Origin: Agromyces subbeticus DSM 16689
Lineage (GTDB): Bacteria; Actinomycetota; Actinomycetes; Actinomycetales; Microbacteriaceae
Reading direction: 5' to 3'
NCBI RefSeq assembly: GCF_000421565.1
Contig: NZ_ATXG01000001.1
Span: 620,001-684,000, forward strand
DNA length: 64,000 nucleotides
Numbering within the stretch: position 1 is the stretch's first letter; each line of letters opens with the position of its first letter. The notes beneath the pieces were generated by a model. The model was not told the DNA's origin, did no database searches, and saw nothing but the letters and a program-made list of their open reading frames with translations. Shown here piece by piece: positions 61,392 through 64,000 of this stretch. The position numbers were made by a program, and so were the translations under genes.

Positions 61392-62867
61392 GTGACCGAA
61401 CCGACCGCTCCGACGCCAGCGCCGCCCTCGACCGCCGATCACGATGCCTCGGGGGTCGCGTCGGCCGCGGCATCCGCTGCCCCGTCGTCGCCGAGGCCGG
61501 GCGACACGGCAGAGCCGACCCGCCCGGTGCCCGCGAAGGGGCCGCTGTCGATGCCCTACCGGTGGCTGTCGATCGGCATGTTCTCGCTCATCTTCCTCGC
61601 CGCGTTCGAGGCGATGGCGGTCACGACGATCATGCCGCTCGTCGCCGAGCAGCTCGACGGCGAGTCGCTCTTCGCCCTCGCCTTCGCGGTGCCGCTCGCC
61701 GCCGGCATCATCGGCATGGTGATCGCCGGCAACTGGACCGACCGCTCCGGGCCGATCCCGTCGCTCGTGACCTCGGCCGTGCTGTTCGTGATCGGCCTCG
61801 TCATCGCCGGCACCGCCGTGAACATGGAGGTGTTCATCGTCGGGCGCTTCGTGCACGGGCTCTCGGGCGCGGCGGTCATCGTGCCGCTCTACGTCATCGT
61901 CGGGCGGGTCTACCCCGAGGCGCTGCGAGCTCGGGTCTTCGCGGGCTTCGCCGCGGCCTGGGTGATCCCCTCGATCGTCGGGCCGTTCCTCGCCGGCGTC
62001 GTCGCCGAGGCGATCAGCTGGCACTGGGTGTTCCTCGGTGTGATCGTGCTGATGGTTCCGGCCGCGGCGATGATGCTCGCGCCGATCCTTCGCGTGCGCG
62101 ATCAGGTGCAGGGCGACCCCTCGGTGCAGTGGAGCATCAGCCGAGTCGGCTGGGCGACCCTCACCGCTGCTGCAGCGCTCGGGGTGTCGCTCTCGAAGGA
62201 ACTCGGCGACCCGTGGCGCTGGGTCGTCGCGTTCGCCGCGATCGCGCTCGCCGCCTACGCCGCCCGGCCGTTGCTGCCGCCGGGCACCCTTCGGGCCGCG
62301 CGCGGCATGCCCGCGACCGTGATGCTCAAGCTCATCGTGGCCGGCGCGTTCTTCGGCAGCGAGATCTACCTGCCGTACCTCTTCATCGAACGCTACGAGT
62401 TCTCACCGAGCCTCGCGGGTGCGGTGCTCACCGGCGCCGGCGTCTCATGGGCAGCGGCATCGTGGCTGCAGGGCCGGCTCGAACGAGTCTCGAACACCCA
62501 GGCCGTGGTCTGGGGGTCGATCCTGCTCGCGGTGGCGCTCGTCGTGGTGCTGGCCGTGGCGGTGTTCACCCTGCCGCCCGCGATCGCGTTCGTCGCGTGG
62601 ACGCTCGCCGGTGCGGCGATGGGCTTCATGTACCCCCGCTTCTCGGTCGCAGTGCTCGCGCTCTCGCCGGTCTCGGCGCAGGGCTTCAACAGTGCAGCCC
62701 TCACGATCTCGGAGTCCCTCGGTGCGGCCATCGCCCTCGCCATCACGGCGCTCGTCGCGAGCGCGGCCGGCGCCGGCATGTTCGCCGCGGACTTCGCGGT
62801 GACCGCGGCGATCGCGATCGTGGCCGTGCTGTTCGCGAGCCGAGTGCGGCCGCGCGCCGAGAGCTGA
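61392..62867 (+). CDS. MFS transporter
   Basis: A 491-residue transporter. A 50-residue Pro/Ala/Ser-rich N-terminus precedes about 14 membrane helices, starting with MPYRWLSIGMFSLIFLAAFEAMAVTTIMPLVAEQL, the typical first helix of drug-resistance-type MFS members. GNWTDRSGP is the motif A region and GRFVHGLSGAAVIVPLYVIVGRVYPE follows. It begins at a GTG that probably coincides with the transcript start. It is unrelated in context to the DHA2 pump at 19084. The substrate is unknown; drug efflux is likely by family. Confidence 0.9.
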   Translation: MTEPTAPTPAPPSTADHDASGVASAAASAAPSSPRPGDTAEPTRPVPAKGPLSMPYRWLSIGMFSLIFLAAFEAMAVTTIMPLVAEQLDGESLFALAFAVPLAAGIIGMVIAGNWTDRSGPIPSLVTSAVLFVIGLVIAGTAVNMEVFIVGRFVHGLSGAAVIVPLYVIVGRVYPEALRARVFAGFAAAWVIPSIVGPFLAGVVAEAISWHWVFLGVIVLMVPAAAMMLAPILRVRDQVQGDPSVQWSISRVGWATLTAAAALGVSLSKELGDPWRWVVAFAAIALAAYAARPLLPPGTLRAARGMPATVMLKLIVAGAFFGSEIYLPYLFIERYEFSPSLAGAVLTGAGVSWAAASWLQGRLERVSNTQAVVWGSILLAVALVVVLAVAVFTLPPAIAFVAWTLAGAAMGFMYPRFSVAVLALSPVSAQGFNSAALTISESLGAAIALAITALVASAAGAGMFAADFAVTAAIAIVAVLFASRVRPRAES

Positions 62868-62898
62868 GCGAGGAGCGCCCGCGCGAGACCGACGGGAG

Positions 62899-62914
62899 CG
62901 CGCGGGGCCGCGCG
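62899..62914. terminator. short GC-rich hairpin between convergent genes
   Basis: CGCGCGG and CCGCGCG flank GG between the MFS stop and the stop of the unknown minus-strand gene. There is no U-tract. It is a modest bidirectional terminator candidate. Confidence 0.45.
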
Positions 62915-62917
62915 TCG

Positions 62918-63457
62918 CTACTTCGCCGCGCGCTTCGGCGCGATGAGGCTGCGCCCGCCGAGGAACTCGACCATCTCGACTGCCGTCGCCTCGAGCACCG
63001 GCCCGCGGCCGAACTCCCAGCCGGCGTCGGTGGCCCGAAGGGCGTGCCACTTGATCACGGCGCGAATCTCGGTCGGGGCGGTGGCCGCGAGATGGAGCGC
63101 CACCGCTCCGCTCGTGAGCGGGGCGAGCATCGGCGCCAGCGTGGTCTGGCGCACCACGGCGAGGTACAGCAGAACGGCGTGGCTCAGCAGTCGCACCGGG
63201 ATCTTGCGAGGCCCGGTGCGTGCGAAGTGGGCGAGGCCCCGCAGTCGTGCGGCGGGCTCGCTCTCGGTCGGCTGCACGCCTCGGGGCACGACCCTCGCCA
63301 GGTCTCGATCGGCGAGGTGCACGGATGGCTCGGTGTCGATCACGACGGCGGCCTGCTCGAGCACCTCGGCGTACTCCACGCGACGGTCGGAGTGCACGGC
63401 CGATTCGTCGGCCCGGTCTCCTTGCGAGAGCGGGAGGTACCGCATGAAGTCGTTCAC
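62918..63457 (-). CDS. conserved-looking protein of unknown function
   Basis: A 179-residue protein starting VNDFMRYLPLSQGDRADES. It has one hydrophobic stretch (SHAVLLYLAVVRQTTLAPMLAPL) in the middle and a basic end (LIAPKRAAK). Segments such as EYAEVLEQAAVVIDTEPSVHLADRDLARVVP give no motif I recognise. The GTG at 63457 with GAGGAG 9 nt upstream was chosen; an ATG at 63445 is also possible. It is divergent from a LacI-family regulator and may be its target. It converges on the MFS gene. Confidence 0.6.
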   Translation of the reverse strand: MNDFMRYLPLSQGDRADESAVHSDRRVEYAEVLEQAAVVIDTEPSVHLADRDLARVVPRGVQPTESEPAARLRGLAHFARTGPRKIPVRLLSHAVLLYLAVVRQTTLAPMLAPLTSGAVALHLAATAPTEIRAVIKWHALRATDAGWEFGRGPVLEATAVEMVEFLGGRSLIAPKRAAK

Positions 63458-63535
63458 GACTCCATTCTCCTCGCTCCGTTCTCGCTCTCGACCGCATGAG
63501 GACGTTCGGAGCGCTTCTCGCGCGCCCGAATTCGA

Positions 63536-63586
63536 TGTGACTGTCACACATGTGACGGTCACATTCCTCGTCGCGGATGGCATACT
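63536..63586 (+). promoter_or_regulatory. tandem TGTGAC/GTCACA operators with promoter for the LacI gene
   Basis: TGTGACTGTCACA (63536-63548) and TGTGACGGTCACA (63551-63563) are adjacent 13-bp inverted repeats spaced 15 bp apart. The second overlaps GTCACA (63558-63563), a possible -35 that is followed 17 bp later by CATACT (63581-63586). They could be sites for the encoded LacI protein or a Crp/GlxR- or GntR-type regulator. Confidence 0.65.
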
Positions 63587-63599
63587 GAATGCTCGAACG

Positions 63600-63617
63600 C
63601 ATGTGAACGTGCACATG
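63600..63617. promoter_or_regulatory. CATGTG/CACATG palindrome in the LacI leader
   Basis: CATGTGAACGTGCACATG has 6-bp perfect outer arms and a central AACGTG. It lies just after the expected transcript start and 23 bp before the GTG of the regulator. The central CG matches LacI-family operator style, so autoregulation is likely. Confidence 0.6.
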
Positions 63618-63639
63618 CGCATCGCGAACGGGGTTGATC

Positions 63640-64000
63640 GTGTCAGACGAGCTGCAGCGGGGGCGAGCCCCGAGCATCCGCGATGTGGCCAGGCTCGCCG
63701 GCGTCTCTCACCAGACTGTCTCGCGCGTGCTGAACCACCACCCGAGCCTCCGCCCCGAAACGAAGCAGCGCGTGCTCGACGTCATGGCCGAGCTGCAGTA
63801 CAAGCCCAACCGCGCCGCGCGGGCCCTCGTCACGAGCCGCTCGCGCACGCTCGGAATCCTCGCGGCGTCGAGCACGCAGTACGGCCCGGCGTCGAGCATC
63901 GCGGCGATCGAGACGGCTGCGAGGGCGGCCGGCTACTGGGTGAGCACGGCGAACATCGAGTCGTCGGATGCCGCGTCGATCGCCGACGGCCTCGAGCACC
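63640..64000 (+). CDS. LacI-family regulator, N-terminal part (runs off the window)
   Basis: From a GTG at 63640 the frame is open for 120 codons to the window end. It has the LacI helix-turn-helix IRDVARLAGVSHQTVSRVLNH, the hinge helix (NRAARALVTSRS) and the start of the effector domain (LGILAASSTQYGPASSIAAIETAARAAGYWV). It is divergent from the unknown gene at 62918 and has three palindromic sites upstream. Targets and effector lie outside the view. Confidence 0.9.
   Translation, partial: MSDELQRGRAPSIRDVARLAGVSHQTVSRVLNHHPSLRPETKQRVLDVMAELQYKPNRAARALVTSRSRTLGILAASSTQYGPASSIAAIETAARAAGYWVSTANIESSDAASIADGLEH

Overview
The window is about 70% G+C with very dense gene packing, many 4-bp stop/start overlaps and several apparently leaderless genes. 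It looks like a chromosome segment of a high-GC actinobacterium. The DUF7882-type small protein, the L10 leader in front of rplJ-rplL, the dispersed GTATCGAGACC inverted repeats and the frequent GGATGCC/GGCATCC oligomer point to Microbacteriaceae (Agromyces-like). That family-level placement is inference. I see no tRNA, rRNA, CRISPR array, insertion sequence or prophage, and no gene-free stretch above 300 bp.

Layout. 1-867: the start of an alpha/beta hydrolase and a YqaJ-type nuclease. 914-10324: a ROK repressor divergent from a sugar operon (Gfo/Idh/MocA dehydrogenase, complete ribose-type ABC importer, two TIM-barrel isomerases/epimerases). 10329-12217: two paralogous secreted amidase-like proteins around a DUF7882 protein. 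12432-18495: an OmpR-type two-component pair, a secreted Xaa-Pro dipeptidyl-peptidase, and a surface-protein pair (DUF916-like plus Ig-like). 18615-22595: a MarR-controlled DHA2 drug exporter, a RidA-family protein, and rplJ-rplL with its leader. 22702-34386: a putative mannoside-utilisation regulon (secreted DUF4185-like protein, LacI repressor, ROK kinase, large phosphomannose isomerase, CUT1 importer, glycoside hydrolase, SGNH esterase) tied together by four related palindromes. 34466-38796: a GH18 chitinase and a LAL-type LuxR regulator lacking its ATPase. 38921-43655: a second LacI repressor and an alpha-glucoside-type importer. 43731-49539: an ABC exporter, then a membrane cyclase-like sensor directly followed by an MscS channel carrying a cyclic-nucleotide-binding domain. 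49655-51051: a DUF305/DUF3105 pair. 51189-53965: cystathionine beta-synthase and gamma-synthase behind an apparently leaderless Cys-Cys upstream ORF. 54123-64000: a stomatin-like protein, a NarL-type two-component operon with a membrane protein, an amino-acid permease with a cyclase-family hydrolase, an aldo/keto reductase, an MFS transporter, an unknown protein, and the start of a third LacI regulator.

How it works together. Most of the window is carbohydrate scavenging: three importers, each with its own local repressor and readable operators, plus polymer-degrading secreted enzymes. Neither CUT1 importer encodes an ATPase, so both probably borrow a shared MsiK-type ATPase from elsewhere. 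Two of the three importer operons carry a long perfect hairpin just after the binding-protein gene, which should set subunit stoichiometry. The most notable signals are the Cys-Cys upstream ORF before cystathionine beta-synthase, the cyclase-like/cyclic-nucleotide-channel pair in which the cyclase has lost metal-binding residues, the four-site LacI regulon, and repeats that supply the stop codons of neighbouring genes.
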